This document shows, piece after piece, positions 34,070 to 43,090 of a DNA stretch of 64,000 bases. The position numbers and the translations under genes are program-made. The stretch is from Maledivibacter halophilus (GTDB taxonomy: Bacteria > Bacillota > Clostridia > Peptostreptococcales > Caminicellaceae): the NCBI RefSeq assembly GCF_900167445.1, contig NZ_FUZT01000002.1, positions 186,001 to 250,000 on the forward strand, given 5' to 3'. The notes below the pieces were generated by a model. It did not search any database and was not told the origin of the DNA. It saw nothing but the letters and a program-made list of their open reading frames with translations. Positions within the stretch are counted from its first letter, which is position 1; every line of letters starts with the position of its first letter.

Positions 34070-34999
34070 ATGAGAATAGTAGTTGCATTAGGTGGAAATG
34101 CCCTTGGGAAGACACCACAGCAGCAATTACAACTAGTAAAGAATACAGCTAAGCCAATAGTTGATTTAATAGAGAAGGGAAATGAAGTAATTATAGCCCA
34201 TGGAAATGGACCACAGGTGGGAATGATAAATTTAGCAATGGAAACAGCTTCTAAGACTGATGCAAAAACTCCGGAAATGCCTTTCCCAGAATGCGGGGCA
34301 ATGAGCCAGGGATATATTGGATATCATCTTCAAAATGCTATCAGAGAGGAATTGTTAAATAGAGGGAGCAAAAAACCTGTGGCAACAATTGTGACTCAGG
34401 TTATAGTAGATAAGGATGACCCAGCTTTTAAGAATCCTACAAAACCAATAGGAGCATTTTATACAGAAGAAGAGGCTAAGAAATTGACTAAGGAAAAAAA
34501 TTATATAGTAAAAGAAGATGCAGGCAGAGGCTGGAGAAGGGTCGTTCCATCACCTATTCCAGTAGACGTTGCAGAAAAAGAAACTGTTAAGACTTTGGTA
34601 GATAATGGTCATGTTGTTATAACTGTTGGGGGAGGAGGAATTCCTGTTATATCAGAGGGCAATAGGCTAGTTGGAGTCCCAGCAGTTATAGATAAGGATT
34701 TTGCTAGTGAAAAAATTGCTGAGATATTAGATGCTGATTATTTAATAATTTTAACGGCTATTGAAAAGGTTGCTATAAATTTTGGTAAACCTAATCAAAA
34801 GGAATTAAAAGAAATGACTATAGCTGAAGCTGAAAAGTACATTGAAGAAGGTCATTTTGCACCAGGTTCAATGCTTCCTAAGGTTAGAGCAGCAATGAAA
34901 TTTGCAGCATCCAAAAAAGGGAGAAAATCACTCATAACAGCTCTTGAAAAGGCTGAAGAAGGGATTGAAGGCAAAACTGGAACTATAGTAGTTCAGTAA
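34070..34999 (+). CDS. arcC: carbamate kinase
   Basis: The 309-residue enzyme that makes ATP from carbamoyl phosphate and ADP, the energy-yielding last step of the arginine deiminase pathway. Family signatures are ALGGNALG at the start, AHGNGPQVG near residue 45, and VVTVGGGGIPV-like VITVGGGGIPV near residue 185. AAGGAGGGG precedes ATG 34070. The gene is followed at 22 bp by a TrmB-type regulator. Confidence 0.95.
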   Translation: MRIVVALGGNALGKTPQQQLQLVKNTAKPIVDLIEKGNEVIIAHGNGPQVGMINLAMETASKTDAKTPEMPFPECGAMSQGYIGYHLQNAIREELLNRGSKKPVATIVTQVIVDKDDPAFKNPTKPIGAFYTEEEAKKLTKEKNYIVKEDAGRGWRRVVPSPIPVDVAEKETVKTLVDNGHVVITVGGGGIPVISEGNRLVGVPAVIDKDFASEKIAEILDADYLIILTAIEKVAINFGKPNQKELKEMTIAEAEKYIEEGHFAPGSMLPKVRAAMKFAASKKGRKSLITALEKAEEGIEGKTGTIVVQ

Positions 35000-35021
35000 A
35001 CCTTTGAAAGGATTTTTATAT

Positions 35022-35828
35022 ATGGATGAAGAGAAAATTATTGAGAAGATGATGGATATAGGTTTGAATAAATATGAAGCAAAAGCCTATCTTTCACTTC
35101 TTAAAAAAACTGATATAACAGCCTATGAATTAAGTAAGATATCTGGAGTGCCCCAGGCAAAAATATATGAGGTCATGTCTAAGCTTTTAGAAAAAAACCT
35201 AGTTAATATAGTAAGTGATAATCCAGTTAAATATGTGGCCTTAGAATTTGAAAGCTTTTTAGATGCCTATAAAAAAAATGTCAGCAAGACTGTAGGATTT
35301 TTAAAGAAAAATCTTAAAAAAGTAAATCAATCCAATAATATTTCTTATTTATTACATTTAGAAGGGATTGAAAATATAAATAGGAAAATAAAGAATGTGC
35401 TTTCAAATTCTAAGAAGTTTATATATCTAGAAACCTGGAACAAAGATTATGAGTTTTTTAAAGAGGATTTAAAGGCTTTAGAAAAGCAGGGAATAGAAAT
35501 AGTTACTGTTTTATATGGTGATACAGATGATGAAGTAGGTAAAATCTACTATCATGAAATGGAAGATATGGATCAAAATGTATTAAAACATGGTAGGTGG
35601 TTGACTCTCATAGCTGATGGAAAAGAATCCTTATTTGTAATATTTAATGAAGATAAAACCCAGGCCATATGGACAGAAAATGAAGCCTTCATGCTAATGG
35701 CTGAATCCTTTATAGTCCATGATATATATTTAGCTGAAATATATATAAAATATAGGAAAGAACTTAATAAAGAATTTGGTCCAAACTTAAAAAAAATTAG
35801 AGAAAAAATGTGGATTGGACATATATAA
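35022..35828 (+). CDS. TrmB-family transcriptional regulator
   Basis: A 268-residue regulator. Residues about 5-75 form a winged helix of the TrmB type (LNKYEAKAYLSLLKK, then the recognition part GVPQAKIYEVMSKLLEKNLV). The remainder resembles the TrmB effector-binding half and carries no membrane segment. It directly follows arcC, so regulation of the arginine deiminase genes is a fair guess; sugar sensing is the other common role of this family. ATG 35022 after GAAAGGA is preferred to an in-frame TTG at 35004. Confidence 0.8.
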   Translation: MDEEKIIEKMMDIGLNKYEAKAYLSLLKKTDITAYELSKISGVPQAKIYEVMSKLLEKNLVNIVSDNPVKYVALEFESFLDAYKKNVSKTVGFLKKNLKKVNQSNNISYLLHLEGIENINRKIKNVLSNSKKFIYLETWNKDYEFFKEDLKALEKQGIEIVTVLYGDTDDEVGKIYYHEMEDMDQNVLKHGRWLTLIADGKESLFVIFNEDKTQAIWTENEAFMLMAESFIVHDIYLAEIYIKYRKELNKEFGPNLKKIREKMWIGHI

Positions 35829-35863
35829 AATAATAGATGCGAGATTAACTAGCATCTATTATT
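35828..35863 (+). terminator. intrinsic terminator after the TrmB-type gene
   Basis: AATAATAGATGC - GAGATTAACTA - GCATCTATTATT stem followed by TATTTG. It overlaps the stop codon. Confidence 0.8.
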
Positions 35864-35977
35864 TATTTGTAAAAATTTGATATTTTGTAAATTTATATAG
35901 TGCTTCATATGAAGTAATTGGTAAAATTTGTTGAGAATTTGTTGAGATTAATATATTATAATGATATGGTTACAGGG

Positions 35978-36010
35978 CTGGCACTCCCACGCCTTAAGTC
36001 GTGGGGTTCT
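35978..36010 (+). mobile_element. IS200/IS605-like terminal hairpin remnant
   Basis: GGCTGGCACTCCCACGCCTT, then AAGTCGTGGGGTTCTTA: a hairpin of CCCACG (35986-35991) and CGTGGG (36000-36005) in the typical sequence setting of IS200/IS605-type right ends. No transposase or TnpB gene is beside it. It lies exactly where the glycosyltransferase remnant begins, which suggests that the element took part in the truncation. Confidence 0.5.
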
Positions 36011-36015
36011 TAGAT

Positions 36016-36338
36016 ACATTAACTTCTTCTATACTCTCAAATATGGCTTAGTTGGAACATTTTCTTTTCTATACTATGTGATTTATGAGATGTTATCTTG
36101 TTTATTGGAAGTAGTTGGAGTAGTTTTTATCATTTTGGCGTATTTTTTTGGATTTATTAATATACAGTTTTTTGTGGTATTTATGTTAATATATGTAGGG
36201 TATAGTTTTATAGAATGTTTTGGATATAGACAAATATCTTCATTATATAGACTATCAGCAATTTTTCAATATAGAAAGAAAAAATATGAGTGGGGTAAAA
36301 TCCATAGAAAACAGTACTATAATAGAAATGTAGTTTAG
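36016..36338 (+). pseudogene. C-terminal remnant of a membrane glycosyltransferase (family 2)
   Basis: The frame from about 36016 to TAG 36338 encodes two to three membrane segments and the end block FGYRQISSLYRLSAIFQYRK followed by KYEWGKIHRKQY. This matches the C-terminus of family-2 processive glycosyltransferases (FGYRQL..WRL.G...W.RGKKxWGxMxRKGF). The whole catalytic part is absent, and the sequence just upstream is the IS200/IS605-like hairpin. An open frame from ATG 35961 would translate through that hairpin and is not a real gene start. Confidence 0.7.
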
Positions 36339-36392
36339 ATAGGATCTTAAGACCATATACACTGAATGGTTTTGAATAATGAGGTGATAAAT

Positions 36393-37352
36393 ATGTTTAT
36401 AGGAGTAGACTTAGGAGGAACAAATATAGCTGTTGGTATTGTAGACGATAGATGTAGATTGAAACTTCAAAAATCTAAATTAACAAGAAGACAAAGACAA
36501 CCTGAAGCTATTATTAAAGATATTATTGAGTTAATTAGTGAAGTTATTAAGGACTACGGAATAACTAAGGAAGAAATAAAAGCAGTAGGTATAGGAATAC
36601 CAGGATTGTTTAATCCAGATACTGGAGAAGTTATTCAATGTGTTAATTTGAATTGGAAAGATGTACAACTAAAGGAACCAATGGAAAAAGCATTTGGAAT
36701 TCCCACATTTATTGATAACGATGCCACACTGGCTGGACTAGCAGAATATGAAGCAGGGGCAATGAAGAATAAAAAAAGCGGTGTGTTTATAACCCTTGGA
36801 ACTGGAGTAGGTGGAGGTGTTATTATTGATGGTAAGATACATACAGGTTTTAATGGTGTAGCCTCAGAAATTGGACATATGATTGTTGGAGAAAATTATT
36901 ATGACTGCAATTGTGGGAGAAATGGTTGCTTAGAAACCTTTGCATCATCTACAGCACTCATAAACTATACTAAGAAATTAATGAAAGAAGAGAAAAAAGA
37001 AACTATTATTACTAAGATAATAGATGAAAATATTGATAAACTAGATGGAAAAGTAATATTTGAAGCTGCTTTTAAAGAGGATGAAATTGCAAATCAAGCA
37101 GTAGATAGAATGGTGAAGTATTTAGCAACAGGAATTGTAAATATTGTAAGTGTAATTGATCCAGAAATTTTTGTAATTGGTGGAGGGCTTTCAAAGGCTG
37201 GAGAATTTCTCTTGGATAAAATTAGAAGAGAAGCTACAAAAAATAAATACTATAGGACATTGTCTATTGGGAAGATAGTATTGGCGGAGCTGGGAAATGA
37301 AGCTGGTATTATTGGTGCTGCTATGCTTGGAAAGCATTGTATAAACATGTGA
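36393..37352 (+). CDS. glk: ROK-family glucokinase
   Basis: A 319-residue sugar kinase. The N-terminal phosphate-binding motif is GVDLGGTN, the middle has GTGVGGG, and the ROK zinc signature CNCGRNGCLE follows EIGH-like EIGHMIVG near residue 170. It phosphorylates glucose with ATP in the cytosol; N-acetylmannosamine or fructose are possible alternatives. The start ATG 36393 follows GAGGTGAT; an in-frame ATG at 36366 lacks a ribosome site. It stands alone between the glycosyltransferase remnant and citG. Confidence 0.85.
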   Translation: MFIGVDLGGTNIAVGIVDDRCRLKLQKSKLTRRQRQPEAIIKDIIELISEVIKDYGITKEEIKAVGIGIPGLFNPDTGEVIQCVNLNWKDVQLKEPMEKAFGIPTFIDNDATLAGLAEYEAGAMKNKKSGVFITLGTGVGGGVIIDGKIHTGFNGVASEIGHMIVGENYYDCNCGRNGCLETFASSTALINYTKKLMKEEKKETIITKIIDENIDKLDGKVIFEAAFKEDEIANQAVDRMVKYLATGIVNIVSVIDPEIFVIGGGLSKAGEFLLDKIRREATKNKYYRTLSIGKIVLAELGNEAGIIGAAMLGKHCINM

Positions 37353-37437
37353 TAGAATCTATAATATTGAAATTGTGGGTTCTTAAAAAAATATTTAATA
37401 AGATGATTGAATTAATATGTTATAATAAAAATCACTC

Positions 37438-37455
37438 AAAAGAAAATTTTCTTTT
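37438..37455. repeat. perfect 18-bp palindrome upstream of citG
   Basis: AAAAGAAAATTTTCTTTT is followed closely by a second GAAAATTTTC-like unit (37458-37467). It lies about 90 bp before citG and just after a TATAAT (37421-37426), so it is a candidate operator. Low complexity makes chance possible. Confidence 0.4.
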
Positions 37456-37544
37456 AGGAAAATTTTCTAGTCCTTAAAGATATTATTACTATACATAGGG
37501 ATATATATAGCGAAAGTCAACTTATAATAAATAGGAGTGATATT

Positions 37545-38420
37545 TTGACAGACAGAAATAATTTTGCAAAAGAAATAGAGGCTATAGCAGTTAGATCACT
37601 TTTATATGAAGTTGCTGCCACACCAAAACCAGGGCTAGTGGATAGAAATGATAACGGTGCCCATAGTGATATGGATTTTTTTACCTTTATTGACAGCAGT
37701 TCTGTACTTGGTGAAACCTTTTATTTATGTACATTAGCTGGCATAGAGCACGATGGGAATATTGATGCTTTGCTTGATACTATCAGACCTATTGGTATCT
37801 GTGGAGAACACAGGATGTTTTCCATAACAAAGAAAGTTAATACACATAAAGGACTTATATTTTCTCTGGGGATTTTGTCAGCTGTTGTTGGATATCTATA
37901 TGGGAAAGATCCAAATCCCATATGGTGTGCCTATAATATTTGTGAAAAAGTTAAACTTATGACTAAAGGTTTAGTAGAAAGAGAACTTACAGGCAGGAAT
38001 ATTAAGAATCCCTTAACCTATGGTGAAAAGCTGTATATGAATTATGGGGTTACTGGAATACGTGGAGAAGTGGCATCGGGATTTGAAACTGTTTTAAAAT
38101 TTAGTTTTCCTATATTTAAAAAATTAATGGAATTAAAAAAGGGGTCACTGAACGAGAGGATGATTCATGTATTACTTCACCTAATGTCAAAGACTGAAGA
38201 TTCAAATATTCTTGGAAGGCATAATTATTTGATGCTTCAGCAGGTACAAGCCCGTGCTAAAGAAATTATAGAATTGGGTGGAGCTTTCTCAGATGAAGGG
38301 AAGAGAGAAATTGAGAAATTTAATAGCTGGTGCATAAATAAATGGGTAAGTCCTGGTGGTTCTGCTGATTTATTGGCTATTACAATAATGCTGTATTATA
38401 TTGAAAAATTGAAAAATTAA
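37545..38420 (+). CDS. citG: triphosphoribosyl-dephospho-CoA synthase
   Basis: A 291-residue CitG. The signature TPKPGLVDRNDNGAHSDMD near residue 25 and the later GVTGIRGEVASGF are diagnostic. It joins ATP and dephospho-CoA to make the precursor of the citrate lyase prosthetic group, which CitX then attaches to CitD. The start is TTG 37545 with AGGAGTGAT upstream. It precedes citC by 318 bp and has its own upstream region, so it is a separate unit from citC-D-E-F-X. Confidence 0.93.
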   Translation: MTDRNNFAKEIEAIAVRSLLYEVAATPKPGLVDRNDNGAHSDMDFFTFIDSSSVLGETFYLCTLAGIEHDGNIDALLDTIRPIGICGEHRMFSITKKVNTHKGLIFSLGILSAVVGYLYGKDPNPIWCAYNICEKVKLMTKGLVERELTGRNIKNPLTYGEKLYMNYGVTGIRGEVASGFETVLKFSFPIFKKLMELKKGSLNERMIHVLLHLMSKTEDSNILGRHNYLMLQQVQARAKEIIELGGAFSDEGKREIEKFNSWCINKWVSPGGSADLLAITIMLYYIEKLKN

Positions 38421-38446
38421 CACTTAAAGTATTTGGAAAAAACCCC

Positions 38447-38475
38447 TTGTACAAAATTTACATTTATAGTATAAT
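38447..38475 (+). promoter_or_regulatory. sigma-A type promoter for citC
   Basis: TTGTAC (38447-38452) and TATAAT (38470-38475), spacer 17 bp. It lies 27 bp after citG and about 265 bp before citC, so a long leader RNA is made. Confidence 0.65.
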
Positions 38476-38738
38476 CTATTCAGGCAATGAAAATGTTTTC
38501 TTTAATAGCCTAAGCTTATTATAGATGCTGTTAGCAGACTATAGATTAAGATAGGAATAGGAAAATATTTACAAAAGTAATTATAATTAAATATTTTATA
38601 TTGATAATGCGAAAGATATCGATATATTGTTATGCTTTCAAAGGTCAGTATATAAAACACCTAGAAAATTCTAGGAGCTTTATATGCTGACCTTTTTTGT
38701 TATGAAACTTATCTTATCCTATAAAAGGAGAAATTACC
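38476..38738 (+). promoter_or_regulatory. structured leader with attenuator-like terminator before citC
   Basis: The leader ends in a strong hairpin: AAAGGTCAG(T)ATATAAA (38640-38656) with TTTATATGCTGACCTTTTTT (38678-38697), plus an inner CCTAGAA/TTCTAGG stem (38660-38674). This terminator lies downstream of the promoter and upstream of citC, the layout of an attenuator or riboswitch. I do not recognise a known riboswitch class. Alternatively the stretch from 38482 to 38697 is a small RNA gene of about 215 nt. Confidence 0.5.
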
Positions 38739-39791
38739 ATGGTACCTAATAAATATCAAATAGAAAAGATAGATATTAACAATGAAATAGCCATGAAAAA
38801 AGTATTGAAGCTTTTAAAAAAGGAAGAATTGAGTATGGATTCAACTATAGAGGAAATGCTTGGAATATTTTATGAAGAAAAATTAATAGCCACAGGAGGA
38901 ATAAAGGGAAATACATTAAGGTGTATAGCAGTAGACAAGGATTATCAGGGAGGAAAAATCTTTAATATACTTATAGGAGAATTAATAAAAATTCAATACC
39001 ACAATGGAGTAAATGACATATTTGTGTTTACAAAACCATCTGCCCAAAAAAGCTTTGAAAACTTAGGGTTCTATGTGGTTGAAAAGATAAAAAATGGGGT
39101 TGCTTTAATGGAAAATCGCCCCGATGGTTTAAAGAAATATCTAGATAGATTATCAAAAGATAAAAGAATTGGTGAAAGGATAAGTTCTATTGTAATGAAT
39201 GGCAATCCATTTACTTTAGGTCATAGATATTTAATTGAAAAGGTAGCTGGGGAAAGTGACTATTTACATATATTTGTTTTATCCTCTGAGGAATCCAGCT
39301 TTCCATATGAAGCCAGAAAGAAAATGATAATCCAGGGAACAAAAGATATTAAAAATTTGATAATACATAAAGGTGGTGATTATATAATTTCAAATTCTAC
39401 CTTTCCCTCATATTTTATAAAGGAAAAGACAGAGGCAGTAAAGATTCACACAATCTTGGATCTAAAGATTTTTGGTAAATATATAGCCTCATGCCTTGGT
39501 ATTAACATAAGATATGTTGGACATGAGCCCTACTGCCCAATAACCAATGAATACAATCAAACCATGAAAAAGATACTGCCAAAGTATGGAGTTATGGTAG
39601 AGGAAATTCCAAGAAAGGCTATTGAAGGAAGATATATTAGTGCTTCAAGGGTAAGGGAGCTTATTGATAAAGGGAAAATAGAAAAAATAAAATCTCTTGT
39701 TCCAAAATCAACCTATGACTTTTTACTTTCCCAGGAGGGTAAGAAAGTAATTAATAAAATTCAAAGAAAATCATTAGATAGAAGACATTAA
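38739..39791 (+). CDS. citC: [citrate (pro-3S)-lyase] ligase
   Basis: The 350-residue enzyme that acetylates the prosthetic group of citrate lyase with ATP and acetate, thereby switching the lyase on. The N-terminal part is a GNAT-like domain (VDKDYQGGKIFNILI); the C-terminal part is a nucleotidyltransferase with NPFTLGHRYLIEK and the late ISASRVRELI. The length is typical. AAAGGAG precedes ATG 38739. First gene of the cit operon. Confidence 0.93.
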   Translation: MVPNKYQIEKIDINNEIAMKKVLKLLKKEELSMDSTIEEMLGIFYEEKLIATGGIKGNTLRCIAVDKDYQGGKIFNILIGELIKIQYHNGVNDIFVFTKPSAQKSFENLGFYVVEKIKNGVALMENRPDGLKKYLDRLSKDKRIGERISSIVMNGNPFTLGHRYLIEKVAGESDYLHIFVLSSEESSFPYEARKKMIIQGTKDIKNLIIHKGGDYIISNSTFPSYFIKEKTEAVKIHTILDLKIFGKYIASCLGINIRYVGHEPYCPITNEYNQTMKKILPKYGVMVEEIPRKAIEGRYISASRVRELIDKGKIEKIKSLVPKSTYDFLLSQEGKKVINKIQRKSLDRRH

Positions 39792-39805
39792 CAAGGGGTG
39801 ATGAA

Positions 39806-40102
39806 ATGCAAATAAAGAAAACAGGAATGGCAGGAACAATGGAGTCAAGTGATATAAATGTAGTTGTAGAAAAGAATCAGGAAAAAGGAATAAAAATTTA
39901 TCTAAAAAGCTCCGTTGAAAAGCAATTTGGTAATCAGATTAGAAAGGCGATTTTAAAAACACTTAAGGAGCTAGAAGTGACAGATGTTGTTGTAAGGGCT
40001 ATTGATCGTGGCGCATTGGACTGTACTATACGTGCCAGGGTTCAAAGTGCAGTTATGAGGGCAGCTATGAAGGAAAATGAAATAGATTGGGGGTTATTTT
40101 AG
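39806..40102 (+). CDS. citD: citrate lyase acyl carrier protein, gamma subunit
   Basis: A 98-residue acyl carrier subunit. The serine that carries the triphosphoribosyl-dephospho-CoA group is in GTMESSD near residue 14, the position known for CitD. The C-terminal part has DRGALDCTIRARV. AAGGGGTGA precedes ATG 39806. citE starts directly after its stop codon. Confidence 0.95.
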   Translation: MQIKKTGMAGTMESSDINVVVEKNQEKGIKIYLKSSVEKQFGNQIRKAILKTLKELEVTDVVVRAIDRGALDCTIRARVQSAVMRAAMKENEIDWGLF

Positions 40103-40978
40103 ATGAAAAAAAGACTAAGAAGAACAATGATGTATGTTCCTGGAAGTAACCCTGGTATGCTTGCAGAAGCCCATATTTACGGAGCAGATTCCTTAATGTT
40201 TGACCTAGAAGATTCTATATCTCTATTAGAAAAGGATTCAGCAAGACTCTTGGTCTATAATGCAGTAAAAAATATTGACTATGGAGATATGGAGATAGTT
40301 GTAAGAATCAATGGCCTTGATTCACCCTATGGGAAAAATGATGTTAAAGCCATGGTTCGTGCCGGTGTAGATGTTATTCGACTACCTAAAACAGAAACAG
40401 CAAAGGATATATTAGATGTAGAGAAAATAATAGAAGAAACTGAAAAAGAAATTGGAATGCCAGTTGGAACAATAAAGATGATGGCGGCAATTGAAAGTGC
40501 CCTTGGAGTAATAAATGCACAGGAAATAGCAAAGGCTAGTCCAAGGATAATGGGAATTGCAATTGGAGCTGAAGACTTTGTAACAAATATGAAAACAAAA
40601 AGAAGCCCAGAGGGCATTGAGCTATTATATGCCAGGAGTCAAATATTAGTAGCTGCCAGGTCAGCAGGTATATATGCATTAGATACAGTATACTCCGATA
40701 TCAATAATGAAGAGGGCTTTCGTAGAGAAGTTGAGCTAATAAAGCAATTGGGCTTTGATGGAAAATCCATAATTAATCCAAAGCAAATTGCTCCAGTTCA
40801 TGAAATATATGCCCCAACAGAAAAGGAAATAGAGCATTCAAAAAAAGTAATAAATGCCATAGAAGAAGCCGAAAAAAAAGGATTAGGAGTAGTTTCATTA
40901 AAGGGAAAAATGATTGACAAGCCCATTGTTGAAAGGGCCCAGAGGATACTTGAATTGGCAAAAGCATCTGAAATGTAA
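40103..40978 (+). CDS. citE: citrate lyase beta subunit (citryl-CoA lyase)
   Basis: The 291-residue subunit that cleaves the citryl thioester to oxaloacetate and acetyl-carrier. The TIM-barrel signatures are YVPGSNPGM, FDLEDSIS, RLPKTETAKD and IAIGAEDFVTNM. The ATG follows the citD stop codon with no gap. It works as a complex with CitD and CitF in the cytosol. Confidence 0.95.
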   Translation: MKKRLRRTMMYVPGSNPGMLAEAHIYGADSLMFDLEDSISLLEKDSARLLVYNAVKNIDYGDMEIVVRINGLDSPYGKNDVKAMVRAGVDVIRLPKTETAKDILDVEKIIEETEKEIGMPVGTIKMMAAIESALGVINAQEIAKASPRIMGIAIGAEDFVTNMKTKRSPEGIELLYARSQILVAARSAGIYALDTVYSDINNEEGFRREVELIKQLGFDGKSIINPKQIAPVHEIYAPTEKEIEHSKKVINAIEEAEKKGLGVVSLKGKMIDKPIVERAQRILELAKASEM

Positions 40979-40994
40979 AAGGAGGGACAGAGAA

Positions 40995-42539
40995 ATGAAA
41001 AATTCTGTTGGACGAGAAATTCCAGAAAATATAATAGGATACAAAGAAATTTCTATATATAATAAACCCTTTGATAAAGAGCCTGTTGGAAGAAAAGCGG
41101 CCCCTTTATTAAAGCAGATAAAACCAAAGGATAACAAAGTATTAAAAAGCATAGAAGAAGTAATAAAAAAAGCAGGATTAAAGGATGGAATGACAATCTC
41201 CTTCCATCATCACTTTAGAAATGGAGATTATATCATAAACATGGTAATTGATAAAATAGCTCAAATGGGAATCAAAAACATTACCATAGCTCCCAGCTCC
41301 CTAACAACTATTCATGAATCTTTATTAAAGTATGTGAAAAATGGTGTGATTACAAGGATATATACCAGTGGTGTAAGGGGAAAATTGGCTGAGGCTATCT
41401 CCAATGGAGTAATGGAAAACCCCGTAATAATAAGATCCCATGGTGGTAGGGCAAGGGCCATAGAATCGGGAGAAATAAAAATAGATATTGCTTTTTTAGG
41501 GGTCCCTAGATGCGATGAATATGGAAATGCCAGCGGTAAAGGAGAGAAAACCATATGTGGTTCCTTAGGATATGCAAAAGTTGATGCTAAATATGCTGAT
41601 ACAGTAGTCATTATTACCGATGATTTAGTTGATTATCCTAATTTCCCTGCAAGTATAAAGCAGACAGAAGTAGATTATGTAGTGAAGATAGATTCTATAG
41701 GAGATTCTAAGGGAATTGCTTCAGGTGCAACTAGATATACTAAAAATCCAAAGGAATTATTAATAGCACAATATGCAAATAAAGTTATAGTTAATTCAGG
41801 ATATTTTAAAGAGGGCTTTTCATTTCAAACAGGCTCAGGAGGTTCTTCCTTAGCAGTTACAAGATTTTTAAAGGAAGAAATGAAAAGGAAAAAAGTAAAG
41901 GCTAAATTTGCCCTTGGTGGAATTACAAAACCTATGGTTGAACTGAATCAAGAAGGACTAATAGAACATCTATTTGATACACAAACCTTCGATATAGATT
42001 CATGTGAATCAATTATAAAGAATTCAAATCACCATGAAATAGATGCATCAATGTATGCTAATCCCCATAATAAAGGAAACTTCGTAAACAAATTAGATAT
42101 AGTTATACTAAGTGCCCTTGAAATAGATACAAACTTTAATGTTAATGTTATTACCGGTTCCGATGGAGTAATAAGAGGAGCATCGGGAGGACATTCGGAT
42201 ACAGCAGCAGGCTCAAAGATGTCAATAATAGTTGCCCCCCTAGTTAGAGGTAGAATTCCAACGGTTGTTGATCGTGTTAATACCATAATTACACCGGGAG
42301 AAACAGTAGATGTTTTAGTAACAGAAAGGGGAGTGGCAATAAATCCAAGGAGGACAGATTTAATTGAAAGGTTAAAGGGAAAGGGTATCCCAATACTTAC
42401 AATAGAAGAGCTGAAAAATATGGCGGCAGATATTGTAGGAACACCAGAGCCAATCGAATATACAGATAAAGTTGTTGCTGTAGTTGAATATCGTGATGGA
42501 AGCATTATTGATATAATTTATCAAATCAAACAGGATTGA
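40995..42539 (+). CDS. citF: citrate lyase alpha subunit (citrate:acetyl-ACP transferase)
   Basis: The 514-residue subunit that swaps acetate on the carrier for citrate. The start region NSVGREIPENI, the HHHFRNGDY block and IRGASGGHSDTAAG near residue 390 are typical CitF. I use ATG 40995 after AAAGGAGGG; an in-frame codon at 40914 lies inside citE. It overlaps citX by four bases. Confidence 0.95.
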   Translation: MKNSVGREIPENIIGYKEISIYNKPFDKEPVGRKAAPLLKQIKPKDNKVLKSIEEVIKKAGLKDGMTISFHHHFRNGDYIINMVIDKIAQMGIKNITIAPSSLTTIHESLLKYVKNGVITRIYTSGVRGKLAEAISNGVMENPVIIRSHGGRARAIESGEIKIDIAFLGVPRCDEYGNASGKGEKTICGSLGYAKVDAKYADTVVIITDDLVDYPNFPASIKQTEVDYVVKIDSIGDSKGIASGATRYTKNPKELLIAQYANKVIVNSGYFKEGFSFQTGSGGSSLAVTRFLKEEMKRKKVKAKFALGGITKPMVELNQEGLIEHLFDTQTFDIDSCESIIKNSNHHEIDASMYANPHNKGNFVNKLDIVILSALEIDTNFNVNVITGSDGVIRGASGGHSDTAAGSKMSIIVAPLVRGRIPTVVDRVNTIITPGETVDVLVTERGVAINPRRTDLIERLKGKGIPILTIEELKNMAADIVGTPEPIEYTDKVVAVVEYRDGSIIDIIYQIKQD

Positions 42540-43063
42540 TACAAACAATGTTTGCCAATAAAAATATTGAAATTATTCTAAGAGACAGAGAAAGAAGAGT
42601 AATTTACCAAAAAAAGCTTATAAAAGAATATAAAAATACCTTAATTACATTTAAGCTAAATATTCCAGGTCCTAAAAAAGACAGCCTGCTATATAGAAAG
42701 ATATTTAATAATGGACTAAAACTATTAAAAGCTACTATGAAGGAATATAGGATACCTATTATTTTTCAAAGTCTATCTTTTAAGAATACTGGACCCGAGG
42801 CTTTTTTAGTGGTTAAAGCAAAGGCCCATAATATGAAAAAACTTTGTGTAAATATAGAAGAAAAAGATGGACTTGGAAGAATATATGACTTTGATGTGTT
42901 TGATTCATCGGGAAATTCTATTGGAAGAAAATTAATTGGAATTCCTGAAAGAAAATGCTTTTTATGTGATAAATACGTTTGGTTATGTGCAAGAAGTAGA
43001 GCCCATAGTCTTGAGGAGATGCTTGAATATATAGAAGTTACTGCCAAAGCGTATTTCAAATGA
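42536..43063 (+). CDS. citX: citrate lyase holo-ACP synthase
   Basis: A 175-residue CitX. The block GLGRIYDFDVFDSSG near residue 110 and the cysteine-rich RKCFLCDKYVWLCARSRAH near residue 140 are the family signatures. It transfers the prosthetic group made by CitG to CitD. The start is TTG 42536, overlapping the citF stop (TTGA); ATG 42548 is a possible alternative. It completes the citrate lyase set, so the enzyme can be assembled and activated from this locus. Confidence 0.88.
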   Translation: MIQTMFANKNIEIILRDRERRVIYQKKLIKEYKNTLITFKLNIPGPKKDSLLYRKIFNNGLKLLKATMKEYRIPIIFQSLSFKNTGPEAFLVVKAKAHNMKKLCVNIEEKDGLGRIYDFDVFDSSGNSIGRKLIGIPERKCFLCDKYVWLCARSRAHSLEEMLEYIEVTAKAYFK

Positions 43064-43090
43064 AGAAATATAAAAAGGAGAGGATTTGAA

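Noticed and set aside
35961..36015. Start of the glycosyltransferase remnant at ATG 35961
   Set aside because: The first 18 codons translate the IS200/IS605-like hairpin, so this is not part of the original gene.
42029..42505. 158-codon antisense open frame within citF
   Set aside because: It is the shadow of a strongly conserved coding region on the other strand, without ribosome site or family resemblance.
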